DNA of 64,000 bases from NCBI RefSeq assembly GCF_947179115.1, contig NZ_CAMXCI010000003.1, forward strand, positions 124,001-188,000, written 5' to 3'. The notes under the pieces are model-generated. The model had not been told where the DNA came from. It saw nothing but the letters and a program-made list of their open reading frames with translations, and searched no databases. The translations under genes and the position numbers were made by a program. Numbering within the stretch: the stretch's first letter is position 1; each line of letters begins with the position of its first letter. Of the stretch, positions 25,899-35,533 are shown in pieces. This DNA comes from Commensalibacter papalotli (GTDB lineage: Bacteria; Pseudomonadota; Alphaproteobacteria; Acetobacterales; Acetobacteraceae).

Positions 25899-27011
25899 CT
25901 AAATTGAATCAAGCTTTGAAACTGCATTTTTAATCATATCGACATTTAATGTAACCCAATCAAGATCAAAAAAACTATATTGAAGTCGATTAGAAGATGC
26001 GATTAAATATGGCCAAGCTGGCAAATAGTTCGTTCTGTTTAAAGAACGTGTAAATTCAATAATCTCTGTGTCATTTTGACAGAATAGAAGGTTGATTAGT
26101 TCTGGCCTATGCGGAGAAATGATTAATTCTGCTTGTGAGAAAAGAGAGATTTGACTATCCCAATCCATTGTGCTCAGATCAACAGATGGAATATCTAGAT
26201 CTTTCAATGCCTGTTGAATCAAAGCTGTATCTTTATCTTCTAAGATTGGCATCATATTTTGATCTTGATTGATAAAGAAGCGTGCAGGCAAGTCTTTATT
26301 ATATTTGATATTTTTATTTAAATGAGAAAAGGATGCTTTAGCATCGTTAAAATTAAAGTAAGAATGTGGTAAATAGTTGTTAGGCCAAAAATATGAGAGT
26401 TTTTTTGCTTTATAAATACCATTTTTTAATTTTGTTACACGTTGTTCTAATCCTGTTTCGATCAAAGATTTATTATATACTTCTTTAGAGATAGGATTAG
26501 GTATTGAAGTATTTTCACGATATTCAGGAATAACTATTTTCATGTGTTTAGGTGTATATTGATTGGCTAAATATGCTTTGGATAAGCAATATCCCATCCA
26601 ATGATTGTATCGCATCCATTGAGCGTCAAATGCAAGAAAGACTTCGTCCAACAACTCAACATCTTGTAAATCTGGCAGTTCTTTGGATAAAAATTGAGGA
26701 TCTTGGCAATAATACATGCTTTCTGTAATGACATGAAAATCATCAGTAACAATAATACCATCAGTTTTATCTTGAACGATAAAATAAACATTTTCTAAAT
26801 TACAGAAAAACAACATTCCTGCTGGAATTTCATTCAAAGAATCCAGTGGTTTTTCACTCTTAGGATCAATTCCTTGAGCCAGTCTTGTCATTTGCTGATT
26901 AGGCATTGTTTCAACAGGTTTAAGGCGTGGTCGAGGAGAGGTAGAAACAGAGCTTTTTAAGACACCAGGTGGGCGAAAAGAGAATGTTGAGTATTGGCCT
27001 TTGATTTTCAT
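25899..27011 (-). CDS. GT61-like (DUF563) glycosyltransferase
   Basis: 370 residues, soluble. The second half matches the GT61 layout: FINQDQNM, IQQALKDLDIPSVDLSTMDW, DSQISLFSQAELIISPH, then INLLFCQNDTEIIEF. In most members the His block reads GPHGAGL; here it is SPHRPEL, so the loop after His is altered. The N-terminal 80 residues are polar and unassigned. It sits between the ATPase and permease genes of an exporter, so it probably adds sugars to the exported glycan. Confidence 0.7.
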   Translation of the reverse strand: MKIKGQYSTFSFRPPGVLKSSVSTSPRPRLKPVETMPNQQMTRLAQGIDPKSEKPLDSLNEIPAGMLFFCNLENVYFIVQDKTDGIIVTDDFHVITESMYYCQDPQFLSKELPDLQDVELLDEVFLAFDAQWMRYNHWMGYCLSKAYLANQYTPKHMKIVIPEYRENTSIPNPISKEVYNKSLIETGLEQRVTKLKNGIYKAKKLSYFWPNNYLPHSYFNFNDAKASFSHLNKNIKYNKDLPARFFINQDQNMMPILEDKDTALIQQALKDLDIPSVDLSTMDWDSQISLFSQAELIISPHRPELINLLFCQNDTEIIEFTRSLNRTNYLPAWPYLIASSNRLQYSFFDLDWVTLNVDMIKNAVSKLDSI

Positions 27012-27094
27012 ATTATTAACACCTTAATTTTTTATTCAAACAATAATTACAGAAACAAAAAATGTCTATATAGTTGAGTATCCTAATTTGTTGA

Positions 27095-27922
27095 TTATAT
27101 CCAAAAAGCTAAGCGACCTCTAGCCCTTATAAAAACATATCCAGCAGCAATCCATATAATAATACTATATCCAATCGCATAAGCCCATACTCTCAAATCT
27201 AATGTTTGGCCTAACAAGGGGGCTCTAACAACATCTATAATAGGATATAAAGGATTATAGACAAGGTACGTAATATGATGTTTAAGTTGCGAAGGTAACC
27301 AAATAATAGGGGTTACATAGAAAATAACTTGAATAAAACTATTAATAATTTGTGGAATATCACGATAACGAGCACAAATACAACCCAGCAATAAACATAT
27401 TGCTAATCCATCAACAAGCCACAGTGCGAAACCAGGAATACTTAATAAAGCGTTCCATCCAGGATGGATATTAAATACATAAAATACTATGGCTGGAATA
27501 ACCAAATTAAAACTTAGAATAATTGCATTTCGGGTAATAGTGCGAAGGGCCTGTAGAAAAAATGGTAGTTTTATGGAGTGGATTGTATCATTGGCTTGTA
27601 AAAAACATTGACATCCATCTGATAGCGTTGTTGAAATTCCGTGTTGCCAAAGAACGGTAGATAAGGCAATAAAAGGCAAATACTCATGTAAATCCATTTT
27701 AAATAATGAACTATAAATAATTCCCATTGTTGCGATCATTGCGGCTGAGGTGGATGTAATCCATAAAGGCCCTAAAGCAGATCCCTTATACCTTAATTTA
27801 ATATCAAACCATCCGAGAGAGAACGCTAATCTCCATAATTTAAAGCCCTCTATAACATCAATAAGAGCCTGATAGTATCGTGAGTTCATGGTACTATTAT
27901 TTATTTTTGTAAGTAATGTCAT
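27095..27922 (-). CDS. Polysaccharide export ABC permease (KpsM/Wzm type)
   Basis: 275 residues with six hydrophobic helices and the ABC-2 layout: FDIKLRYKGSALGPLWITSTSAAM at the first cytosolic loop, LLGCICARYRDIPQIINSFIQVIFYVTPIIW in the centre, and LVYNPLYPIIDVVRAPLLG near the end. Forms the membrane pore with the ATPase at 25057-25878. Starts at ATG 27922, or at the internal ATG 27889. The three genes read in the same direction and probably form one unit. Confidence 0.92.
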   Translation of the reverse strand: MTLLTKINNSTMNSRYYQALIDVIEGFKLWRLAFSLGWFDIKLRYKGSALGPLWITSTSAAMIATMGIIYSSLFKMDLHEYLPFIALSTVLWQHGISTTLSDGCQCFLQANDTIHSIKLPFFLQALRTITRNAIILSFNLVIPAIVFYVFNIHPGWNALLSIPGFALWLVDGLAICLLLGCICARYRDIPQIINSFIQVIFYVTPIIWLPSQLKHHITYLVYNPLYPIIDVVRAPLLGQTLDLRVWAYAIGYSIIIWIAAGYVFIRARGRLAFWI

Positions 27923-28116
27923 TGAGGGTTAAATGGCAATTCAATAAAAAGGAAAGAAGTTTAAGAGTTAAAGATCTTAAAATAAGTAAGCTAACTATAA
28001 TAGATCCTTGGTTAATAAACAATCGATATATAAAAGCTTTTAAACCATATAATTTAAAATTTCAATTTTTTGTTACGCTTAGTTACGGGCTTATTTTATC
28101 TGCATTTATTTAGAGG

Positions 28117-28128
28117 GCAAGTACTTGC
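28117..28128. promoter_or_regulatory. 12-bp perfect palindrome overlapping a possible promoter
   Basis: GCAAGTACTTGC reads identically on both strands. TTGCAA at its right edge with TAGATA 17 bp downstream could be -35 and -10 boxes for the lytic transglycosylase gene at 28308. A short open frame of 65 codons at 27916-28113 has no features. The 27923-28307 gap holds nothing else I can support. Confidence 0.35.
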
Positions 28129-28307
28129 AAAAAATGTCAATACCTTGTAGATATTAAATAATATTTCAAAAGACTTATTATGATTCTTTTTTAAAAAGGA
28201 ATAAATAAAATTTAGAAATATATACAAAAACGATAGGCGCACAAATTTATTTTATATTAAGAATAACAACTTGATAATAAAATAAATATTTTTAAGGTAG
28301 AGGCATT

Positions 28308-29786
28308 ATGGCGCAGTTTAAAAGCAAATTGTTAAATTCTTCATTTGTTTGGTGTCAACATAATATGATCAGCAAATTATTTACAAAGTCATCTACTGCT
28401 TTAATCCTTCGTCTAGGAAGTGTTAGCAGCTTGGCTGCTTTGGTTGCTGCATGCTCCTCTACACCACGCCCACAACAAGTTCCAATTGCACAAGAAGTTG
28501 CTAATTATAAAGCGCGCGCCCGTTCTTATTATGCGCCTCCTGGTCCAGCAAGTGATCCTTGGGGGCCGTACATCAAAGAAGCTTCCACGCGATTTGATGT
28601 TCCTGAAGCTTGGATACGTGCGGTTATGAAACAAGAATCGGGTGGAAATTCATTTGCTACTTCTGGTCCTGGGGCTATGGGGTTGATGCAATTAATGCCG
28701 CCAACTTATGATGAGTTAAAAGTTGCTTATAATCTTGGGGATGATGCTTATGATCCTCATGATAATATTGCAGCAGGTGCAGCCTATATTCGCCAGATGT
28801 ATGATATTTATGGATCCCCAGGGTTCTTAGCTGCATATAATGGTGGGCCAGGGCGTCTTGATGATTTCTTAACGAGAAATAGAACGCTGCCTCTAGAGAC
28901 ACGTCGTTACGTAGCCTCTATTGGACCAAGAATTCAAGGATTTAATCCCAACCGTCGCTCTCAAGCTGATTTATTAGTTGAAAATCACGGTTCCGGTGCT
29001 GGCATTGATCCTAATTTATACGCATCAGCAGTCCAACCCTCTTCACATCGCAATAGGGCATTATCTCCTCAGGCGAGTTCTGTACAACAAGCATGGGCTG
29101 GTCGTATGGGGGGGGGTGGCCAATCTGCCGCTGATAATTTAAATGTAGCCAGTTTAAATCGAGTCGATACTGCAACTACTGAAAGTTTAAACGGTCAAAG
29201 TTTAGGGAGTGCTGGGCGCAATGTAAATACGGCTTATGCTCAGCAAAAACGGCGTAATGTGACAACAGGGTATCCAACCCAGTGGAAAAGTTTCGATCGT
29301 CAGCCTAGTAATACAACTGTCGCACAAACTGAAACACGTCAAGATATAAAATCTGCTTGGGCTTCTAGAGGATATAAGGCTTCACCTGCGCCTGTTGCTA
29401 ACGAAGCGCCAATTATTATAGCCTCAGCTCAACAACCAGTTCAAGTTGCGTCTGCACCTATTGGAAATAGCAGTCGTTACTATCAACCCGTATCCTATCG
29501 TGTTCCTTCGAATACTAAGAAAGCAGTAAAAGTAAGCAATGTTTCTGCTGCTGGTGGATGGGGTATTCAAGTTGGTGCTTTTGCGTCTTCGTCTCAAGCT
29601 CAAAGTGCTGCAGGGCAAGCGAAAAATAAAGCATCTTTGCATGTGGGTTCTCAACAAGTGCAAGCTGTTACAGTTGGGAAGAATAAACTTTATCGCGCAA
29701 GGGTTACCGGTTTAAGTAAAGATGCGGCACAAAATGCATGTCAAAAACTATCATCTTGTATGTTACTTTCACCTTCAAAAATTTAA
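28308..29786 (+). CDS. Lytic transglycosylase lipoprotein (SLT) with C-terminal SPOR domain
   Basis: 492 residues; ATG 28308 has GAGG upstream. A lipobox LVAAC places Cys49 as the lipidated residue; ATG 28365 would give a more usual signal length. The SLT domain (about 85-215) has the catalytic Glu110 in AVMKQESGG, then GAMGLMQLMPPTY and AAYNGGPGRLDDFL. A long Ser/Gln-rich linker leads to a SPOR domain (about 415-492, GGWGIQVGAFASSSQAQ), which binds denuded peptidoglycan at the septum. Expected to trim peptidoglycan from the outer membrane at division sites. Confidence 0.94.
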   Translation: MAQFKSKLLNSSFVWCQHNMISKLFTKSSTALILRLGSVSSLAALVAACSSTPRPQQVPIAQEVANYKARARSYYAPPGPASDPWGPYIKEASTRFDVPEAWIRAVMKQESGGNSFATSGPGAMGLMQLMPPTYDELKVAYNLGDDAYDPHDNIAAGAAYIRQMYDIYGSPGFLAAYNGGPGRLDDFLTRNRTLPLETRRYVASIGPRIQGFNPNRRSQADLLVENHGSGAGIDPNLYASAVQPSSHRNRALSPQASSVQQAWAGRMGGGGQSAADNLNVASLNRVDTATTESLNGQSLGSAGRNVNTAYAQQKRRNVTTGYPTQWKSFDRQPSNTTVAQTETRQDIKSAWASRGYKASPAPVANEAPIIIASAQQPVQVASAPIGNSSRYYQPVSYRVPSNTKKAVKVSNVSAAGGWGIQVGAFASSSQAQSAAGQAKNKASLHVGSQQVQAVTVGKNKLYRARVTGLSKDAAQNACQKLSSCMLLSPSKI

Positions 29787-30302
29787 AAATAAAATAATGT
29801 ATTCTCAAGAATGTTTTTTATATGTTTTACATAATTTGGTAAGATTGCGTTACAGCGGATAAAATCTATTTTTAGCTGAGAATTTATATTGCAGTCTTTA
29901 GGGCTGCTTTTCTCACTTAAAATGATATAAATATTCATTATATAAACATTATATTGAATATCCACGTTAGCTGCGATATTTTGAAATATCTTCATAGAAG
30001 AGAGATCAGGTAACTCTACTTTATCTTTTTCTACTATATGTTCTAATCATAAATTTTATATTGGATTTAATATATTAACTCGTGTGTGAAACCTGGATAA
30101 TATAGGTAAATGAGCTTTAAATTAATTGGTAATATATCAAATAATTAAACGACAAACCATTAACCAAAATTTATATTACAAAGTTGTTTTATATTTAAGG
30201 AATTATCATAATTACAAAGATATAAAATAGGTAAGGGGGAAGCTAAATCCCTTTATTGTGGTGGTGAGGTAGAGAAGGTTAAAACCATATTAATATATAT
30301 AA
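29787..30302. other. Gap of about 515 bp after the lytic transglycosylase gene
   Basis: A short hairpin ATTC/GAAT followed by T6 (29801-29819) is a weak terminator for the upstream gene. A nested hairpin TGAGAA/TTCTCA enclosing GCAG/CTGC lies at 29877-29915. A 70-codon minus-strand frame (29783-29995) covers both, has no recognisable motif and is not called. The remainder is AT-rich with nothing I can identify. Confidence 0.4.
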
Positions 30303-30320
30303 AAAGGGCAAAGGCCCTTT
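30303..30320 (-). terminator. Terminator after nitroreductase gene 1
   Basis: AAAGGGC and GCCCTTT form a perfect 7-bp stem with a 4-nt loop. On the minus strand it is followed by TTATATA, immediately after the nitroreductase stop codon. Confidence 0.75.
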
Positions 30321-30327
30321 AGATTAA

Positions 30328-30984
30328 TTAGTAAAAAGTAAAAAGATCTTCTTTAGATAAACGCGATTTTGGTAATTTAGCGTAAATGTCATCATCTGCG
30401 CGATATCCCAAAGTTATAACAACTAGGCTCATATAACCCTGCTCTGCAAGATTGAATTCTATATCCAAAGCCTTACTATCAAACCCTTCGATTGGAGTAG
30501 CATCAATTCCTAATGCAGCAGCACCCAATAGTAGATTACCTAATGCAATGTAACATTGTTTTGCCATCCAGTTTTGCGCATTTTGTTCAACACTATTATG
30601 CAATTCAATAAAACCCATATATTGGTTAACCATTTGTTCTACTTTTTCAAGAGATTCAACGCGTCCATCTAAATGAGCTTTTTTGATTGTTTTAGTTAAA
30701 TAATTACGATCTATACTGGTTTTAGAACAAATCACCACACTATGAGAAGCATTAATAACTTTGTCATAGTTAAAGATGAAATTTCCTGAACTCATTGATG
30801 AAGCAATGCGTTTTTTACCTGTTGGTGTCCCTGTTAAGATAAAATGATAAGGTTGAGAATTTATAGAAGTGGGCGAATATTGTAACAGTTCAATAAGTAG
30901 CTCAATTTGCTCTTCTGGTATTTTTTTATTTGGATTATATTTTTTTGTTGCGTACCGTTGATGAATGATTTGTTTTAAATCCAT
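30328..30984 (-). CDS. NfsB-like NAD(P)H nitroreductase (paralogue 1)
   Basis: 218 residues, the normal size for FMN-dependent nitroreductases. RYATKKY near the N-terminus binds FMN phosphate. SPTSINSQPYHFI, NWMAKQCYIALGNLLLGAAALGID and TPIEGFD are family blocks of the NfsB/dihydropteridine-reductase group. Acts as a dimer in the cytoplasm on quinones and nitro compounds. A more distant paralogue is at 60165-60809. Confidence 0.92.
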   Translation of the reverse strand: MDLKQIIHQRYATKKYNPNKKIPEEQIELLIELLQYSPTSINSQPYHFILTGTPTGKKRIASSMSSGNFIFNYDKVINASHSVVICSKTSIDRNYLTKTIKKAHLDGRVESLEKVEQMVNQYMGFIELHNSVEQNAQNWMAKQCYIALGNLLLGAAALGIDATPIEGFDSKALDIEFNLAEQGYMSLVVITLGYRADDDIYAKLPKSRLSKEDLFTFY

Positions 30985-31098
30985 ATTTCCCTCTAAAAAA
31001 AAGTAATTTTATATATTATAACAATTGCAGTGATTAAATAAGAAATGATATGGGTTGTAAAGTAATATATTTGAAGTAGAGTTCAAAACCTAAAATTA

Positions 31099-31869
31099 TT
31101 AATTGGTATTGGTTGATATTACAGCGAGCATTGGAATTGTCATATATGTATTCAACTTTTCTAAATAGCGATTAACTTCAATATCCAGTGATATATTTTC
31201 TCTGTTTGGAATAGGCTTGAAAACATAAAAATTGGATCCATGAGGATCGTTTTGATAAGAGGGCGCGGGTTCATTGCCAATTGGGGTTACTTTTTGTAAT
31301 AAAGCTTCTGCACCTTTGGCTGAAATTGTATAACAACCTAAACCAGCAAAAGAGAATATTTTTAGTGTTTGAATTGTTTTTAAATCACTACTTTGATAAG
31401 TTGGAATATCGATTAAATCATTATTTTCTTTTTTAAATTCTTCCTTATTATAACCAGGAAAAGTATAAATAGCTTTGGGTAAACAAGGCATTAATTCAAT
31501 ACACGGGTTCCAGTTTAAATTATATCCCCAAATCATCAGATCATAATCTTGTTGAGCAGATAAAGATATTTCTTGGTAATTTAAAAAGTTTTTGTGCGTG
31601 ATGATATTCGATTCAAAAACAGTGATTGAGGATTGGTTTTGAACTGCTTGTTTCCACAGTGAAATATGAGCTTTGGTTAAAGCAAGATTTGCCATATCAT
31701 ATTTATTATTTTGTGTAATGAGATGATCTTTTAATAGTTCTTCACGTAACTCTAAATTAGAGCTATTAGCCTTAATGGGAGAGATTTCAACAGTAAGATG
31801 TTGGTTATTTTTTTTAAAACTGATCAGTTCTTGTGAAGATTGATCTGAGTAAATAACAAAATAATTCAT
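31099..31869 (-). CDS. Glycosyltransferase family 25-like protein
   Basis: 256 residues, soluble. LALTKAHISLWKQAVQNQSS matches the GT25 block GC-x-LSH-x-x-x-W. GLGCYTISAKGAEALLQKVTPI matches the second half. The usual acidic metal site (E-D-D after the first strand) reads FESN here, so metal binding may differ and the activity is uncertain. GT25 enzymes add galactose to lipooligosaccharide. Single gene with no operon partners. Confidence 0.65.
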   Translation of the reverse strand: MNYFVIYSDQSSQELISFKKNNQHLTVEISPIKANSSNLELREELLKDHLITQNNKYDMANLALTKAHISLWKQAVQNQSSITVFESNIITHKNFLNYQEISLSAQQDYDLMIWGYNLNWNPCIELMPCLPKAIYTFPGYNKEEFKKENNDLIDIPTYQSSDLKTIQTLKIFSFAGLGCYTISAKGAEALLQKVTPIGNEPAPSYQNDPHGSNFYVFKPIPNRENISLDIEVNRYLEKLNTYMTIPMLAVISTNTN

Positions 31870-32061
31870 TCAATTTAACCCATTATTTTTATGTATAAAT
31901 TTTCTGCTATTTATATAAGCATTAGAAAAATATATACAATATGAATAAGGAATAATTTAGAATTAAAATATTATTTTTGAATATTTTGAATTCGTTGCGT
32001 TTTATAAAATTAGAGTATTTAATGAAATAATATTACAAAACGCAACGTTTTATAATGAGCA

Positions 32062-32358
32062 TCAAGCCTGAATTTTTTCTTCAGAACTTTCAATATTACA
32101 GATAGGTGTCGAAACAACCTTGAAATTTTTAAATTGGGTGATAAAAGCTGAACAAAATATAACTAGTATAGTAGCTAGATTAACAATTGCCAGAAAATAT
32201 AAATTCAACCAACTTCCTGGAAAAGGAATATGTGTTAAATGTTTATATTGATAAGGGACGAATGCGATTGAATAAAAATCTATGGTTAACAGATAAATAG
32301 TCCAAACGATTAGGGAACTAACTATTGTTCCGTAGAGGAAACGATTGAGTGAATTCAT
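32062..32358 (-). CDS. Small two-helix membrane protein, unknown function
   Basis: 98 residues from ATG 32358, which has GGAGAGAG at a good spacing. Hydrophobic helices at about 10-30 and 50-75 flank a polar loop with YQYKHLTHIPFPG; a polar tail ends QA. No motif recognised. The good ribosome site and amphipathic layout support a real gene. An AT-rich region separates it from the GT25-like gene. Confidence 0.6.
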   Translation of the reverse strand: MNSLNRFLYGTIVSSLIVWTIYLLTIDFYSIAFVPYQYKHLTHIPFPGSWLNLYFLAIVNLATILVIFCSAFITQFKNFKVVSTPICNIESSEEKIQA

Positions 32359-32521
32359 GTTTCTCTCTCCTTTCTATATCTCAGTAGCGATTTATTTCAT
32401 ATATGGATTTTGCCGTAAATTATTACACCAGATCTATAATCATATCATATAAGATAATGAAGTCAATAAAATATCTTAAAAACAATAAGATATATTAAAT
32501 AAATCATAGATATCTTGGATT

Positions 32522-33199
32522 TTATAGAAAAATTTTTGCAAGAATCTCTTTGGCTGTTTGTTCAGGAGTATTAAGTTTATGCTTGTTTTCTGCAGGAAAA
32601 AAAGATTGTCTTAACAAGGTGTTCGTTGGTGGCAAAGAAAGATAATGTATTTGTAAAGAGTAAAGCTGCATAATTTCTTGTTGCCAAGATTGTAACATAG
32701 CTCCCAGAGCTGATTGTATTGAAGTTACAGGGGACCAAAAAGGTTGGATAGATGCCATAGGTTGAAAAAATACAGCATTAGCATTTGCAGTAGCATATAA
32801 TAGAGGGGACAAAGTCCTAATAAACCGCCAGCTACTTGATAAGTTGGCCTGTATATTTTTATCCCAAGTGCTATCTGTAATATGAGTAACGGGTGTTAGA
32901 GGGACATATTGAAATGCAGCATGAATAAAAATATCCAAACGATTAAATTCAGACGCAATAGAAGGGCCAATGAGATCAATTTGTTGTGATGGATTGTAAC
33001 TACTTAAATCCAAAGGTAACAACGTAGCGTTCCCACCATAAGACTGAATTATATCGTCTGTTTGCATCAGCCCCCCTTGAGTTCGGGCACTAAGAATACA
33101 ATGAGCCCCTGCTTGTGCCAAAGCGATGGCACAAGCTTGACCGATTCCGCGGCTGGCACCTGTAATAAAAGCAACTTTGCCTTTAAGGGGGAGGGGCAT
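32522..33199 (-). CDS. SDR-fold protein lacking the catalytic residues
   Basis: 225 residues. The NAD(P)-binding TGASRGIG motif (13-20) is intact, with LPLDLSS and FIHAAF as expected later. The catalytic Tyr-x3-Lys is replaced: the aligned block reads SPVTSIQSALGAM, giving Val158 and Gln162, and the preceding Ser position is also lost (FFQPMAS). The protein probably binds a nucleotide but cannot catalyse classical SDR chemistry. It starts 2 bp after purF, so it is co-transcribed; an SDR gene after purF is a common arrangement in alphaproteobacteria. Confidence 0.85.
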   Translation of the reverse strand: MPLPLKGKVAFITGASRGIGQACAIALAQAGAHCILSARTQGGLMQTDDIIQSYGGNATLLPLDLSSYNPSQQIDLIGPSIASEFNRLDIFIHAAFQYVPLTPVTHITDSTWDKNIQANLSSSWRFIRTLSPLLYATANANAVFFQPMASIQPFWSPVTSIQSALGAMLQSWQQEIMQLYSLQIHYLSLPPTNTLLRQSFFPAENKHKLNTPEQTAKEILAKIFL

Positions 33200-33201
33200 T
33201 T

Positions 33202-34671
33202 CTACTTTGATTTTACAAGGTGCATATCATGATCTGTTAATGAGATCGGATAATCCCCAGTAAAACAAGCATCACAATATTGTGGTTTTTCGTTATTTCT
33301 TTTTTCTTCTTCTAGGGCACGATATAAACCATCATTTGAAACAAACCCTAATGAGTCTGCACCAATTAACTTGCACATCTGCTCTATATTATGTGTGTGT
33401 GCCAGTAATTTTTCTTCTGCAGGGGTATCAATACCATAAAAACAAGAATGACGTGTTGGCGGGGATGCAATGCGCAAATGTACTTCTGTTGCTCCTGCTG
33501 CTCTGACCATTTCTACGATTTTCTTGGAGGTGGTACCACGGACAATTGAATCATCAATAAGAATAACCCGTTTTCCCTCAATGACGGCACGATTTGTAGA
33601 GTGTTTTAATTTTACCCCTAAATTGCGGATTTGATCGGTCGGTTCGATAAAAGTCCGTCCAATATAGTGGCTACGAATAATTCCTAACTCAAAAGGTATC
33701 TTGCTGGCAGCCGCATATCCAATAGCAGCAGGAACGCCAGAGTCAGGTACGGGAACAACAACGTCGGCGTCTACATGACATTCTTTGGCAAGCTCTGCAC
33801 CAATTTTTTGGCGGGTGATATAGACAGATTTATTGTCAATAACCGTATCGGGTCTTGCAAAATAAACATACTCAAAAATACAGAAACGACTGGATGCATG
33901 ATCCGCAAAAGGATTTATAGAGCGAACGCCTTGGTTATCAATAATAATGACTTCACCAGGTTCAATATCTCTTACAAAATCAGCACCCATACTTGATAAA
34001 GCACAGCTTTCACTGGCAACAACCCATGAATTATCATCCTGACTATTGGGTAATTTCCCAAGGATAAGAGGTCTTACCCCTAAAGGATCTCTGGCAGCAA
34101 TAAGCATATCTTTGGATAATGCAACTAAAGAGTAAGCACCTTGAACCTGTTTTATCGCATCAATAAAGCGGTCTATGACATTTGTATAAAGAGAAATTGC
34201 AATGAGATGGATAAAAACTTCACTATCTGTGCTGGATTGGAATAAGCAGCCACGACGTACCAACGATTGTTTTAAAAGTTGTGCATTGGTTAAATTACCA
34301 TTATGAGCAACGGCAAGCCCCCCAAACTCAAAGTCAGCATATAAGGGTTGTACGTTACGTAGTTGTGTCTCCCCTGTGGTTGCATAGCGATTATGTCCAA
34401 TACCAATACCTCCAGGTAAAGAGGCAATAACCCTTGGATCAGCGAACACTTCTCCAACCAAGCCTAGCCCACGATGGGTATGGAAATGATTACCGTCATA
34501 GGTGACGATACCACTTGCTTCTTGACCACGATGTTGAAGCGCATGTAATCCAAGTGTGGTTAAAGAGGCGGCATCTTGAGTGGTCCATATACCAACAACG
34601 CCACATTCTTCGTGGAAGGCGTCATCATCGGTGAAATCAAGATCATGAGAAGAAAAGGGGGAAACGGTCAT
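33202..34671 (-). CDS. purF: Amidophosphoribosyltransferase
   Basis: 489 residues. Transfers the amide of glutamine to PRPP, the committed step of purine synthesis. A propeptide precedes Cys23 (HEE-CGVVGIW), the N-terminal glutaminase nucleophile after processing. RYATTGETQLRNVQP and VAHNGNLTN belong to the glutaminase domain. PDSGVPAAIGYA and VILIDDSIVRGTT form the PRPP site of the transferase domain. The cvpA-purF order is conserved in many bacteria. An SDR-like gene follows. Confidence 0.97.
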   Translation of the reverse strand: MTVSPFSSHDLDFTDDDAFHEECGVVGIWTTQDAASLTTLGLHALQHRGQEASGIVTYDGNHFHTHRGLGLVGEVFADPRVIASLPGGIGIGHNRYATTGETQLRNVQPLYADFEFGGLAVAHNGNLTNAQLLKQSLVRRGCLFQSSTDSEVFIHLIAISLYTNVIDRFIDAIKQVQGAYSLVALSKDMLIAARDPLGVRPLILGKLPNSQDDNSWVVASESCALSSMGADFVRDIEPGEVIIIDNQGVRSINPFADHASSRFCIFEYVYFARPDTVIDNKSVYITRQKIGAELAKECHVDADVVVPVPDSGVPAAIGYAAASKIPFELGIIRSHYIGRTFIEPTDQIRNLGVKLKHSTNRAVIEGKRVILIDDSIVRGTTSKKIVEMVRAAGATEVHLRIASPPTRHSCFYGIDTPAEEKLLAHTHNIEQMCKLIGADSLGFVSNDGLYRALEEEKRNNEKPQYCDACFTGDYPISLTDHDMHLVKSK

Positions 34672-34732
34672 GATAAATCCATGGTGGTTAAGGGAAAGGC
34701 AAAATTGTATCTAAGCGAGTAGTATAAATTGG

Positions 34733-35362
34733 TTAATCAGGGGCAACCTCTGTATCCGTATGGCTAGGTTCAGTAGTGGGCAGAGGTTCGTTTGAATCAG
34801 TATTTACATCTTTATTGGTTGGATATGTTGCTCTGGGGGCTTTGGTTTGTGGGACGACAATCTCTCTTTGCATCGAACTGGGTAGTAATTCATTTACATA
34901 AACAGCACCCTGATAAACATATGGTACAGCTTGGCTTTCTTGCAAGGAATCTGGCCATTGGGCACTTGGAAAAATAATGCCACCAAGAATATAAACAATC
35001 GCTAGCCCAGCATAGCTTTTAAGGGCTCCGCATGCTGCTCCAAGAATTCTATCCAACTTTCCTAATAAAGAAAAACGGGTTGAGTTTTGACCAACAATTA
35101 TATTAGCAAAGGCATTAATGACGATGCTGCATATTAAAAAGATCGCAACAAAGGAAATTACATCAGCTAATGTTTGATTGGTAATGTAAGGGGTAATTTT
35201 AGGGGTGAGATCAGGATACCAACGATTGGCAAGGCTTGCAGCAATAACCCAGCCGAATAAACCAATAAATTCTCGGGTAAAGCCTCTGGTTAACCCTGAT
35301 AATGCCCCAAGAGCAACAACTCCAAGACAAATCAAATCTATCCAGTTTAAACTCTCTAGCAC
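34733..35362 (-). CDS. cvpA: CvpA family membrane protein
   Basis: 209 residues with four hydrophobic helices. The N-terminal block DLICLGVVALGALSGLTRGF and FIGLFGWVIAA are typical of CvpA, a membrane protein tied to colicin V production and envelope stability. A Pro/Thr-rich acidic tail (about 165-209) probably lies in the cytoplasm. It lies 61 bp upstream of purF on the same strand, the usual arrangement. Confidence 0.92.
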   Translation of the reverse strand: MLESLNWIDLICLGVVALGALSGLTRGFTREFIGLFGWVIAASLANRWYPDLTPKITPYITNQTLADVISFVAIFLICSIVINAFANIIVGQNSTRFSLLGKLDRILGAACGALKSYAGLAIVYILGGIIFPSAQWPDSLQESQAVPYVYQGAVYVNELLPSSMQREIVVPQTKAPRATYPTNKDVNTDSNEPLPTTEPSHTDTEVAPD

Positions 35363-35533
35363 TTGATTAAGGTATCCCTTTTTAATGAAGTGTTCAAAAT
35401 ATATTCATAGTTAAACAATTCGTTTATATCAATAGATAGTTATAAATTATTTTGTTCGAACAGCTTTTTCTTGGATTTTTAAAAGAGTATCGATGAGAAT
35501 GTGCAATCGTAATATAAGATATTTTATATAAAT

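Noticed and set aside
27916..28113. 65-codon plus-strand frame upstream of the lytic transglycosylase
   Set aside because: No ribosome site or motif, irregular hydrophobic pattern, and it overlaps the divergent permease start and a promoter-like site.
29783..29995. 70-codon minus-strand frame after the lytic transglycosylase
   Set aside because: It overlaps the transglycosylase 3' end and two hairpins, and its residues show no domain, signal or helix pattern.
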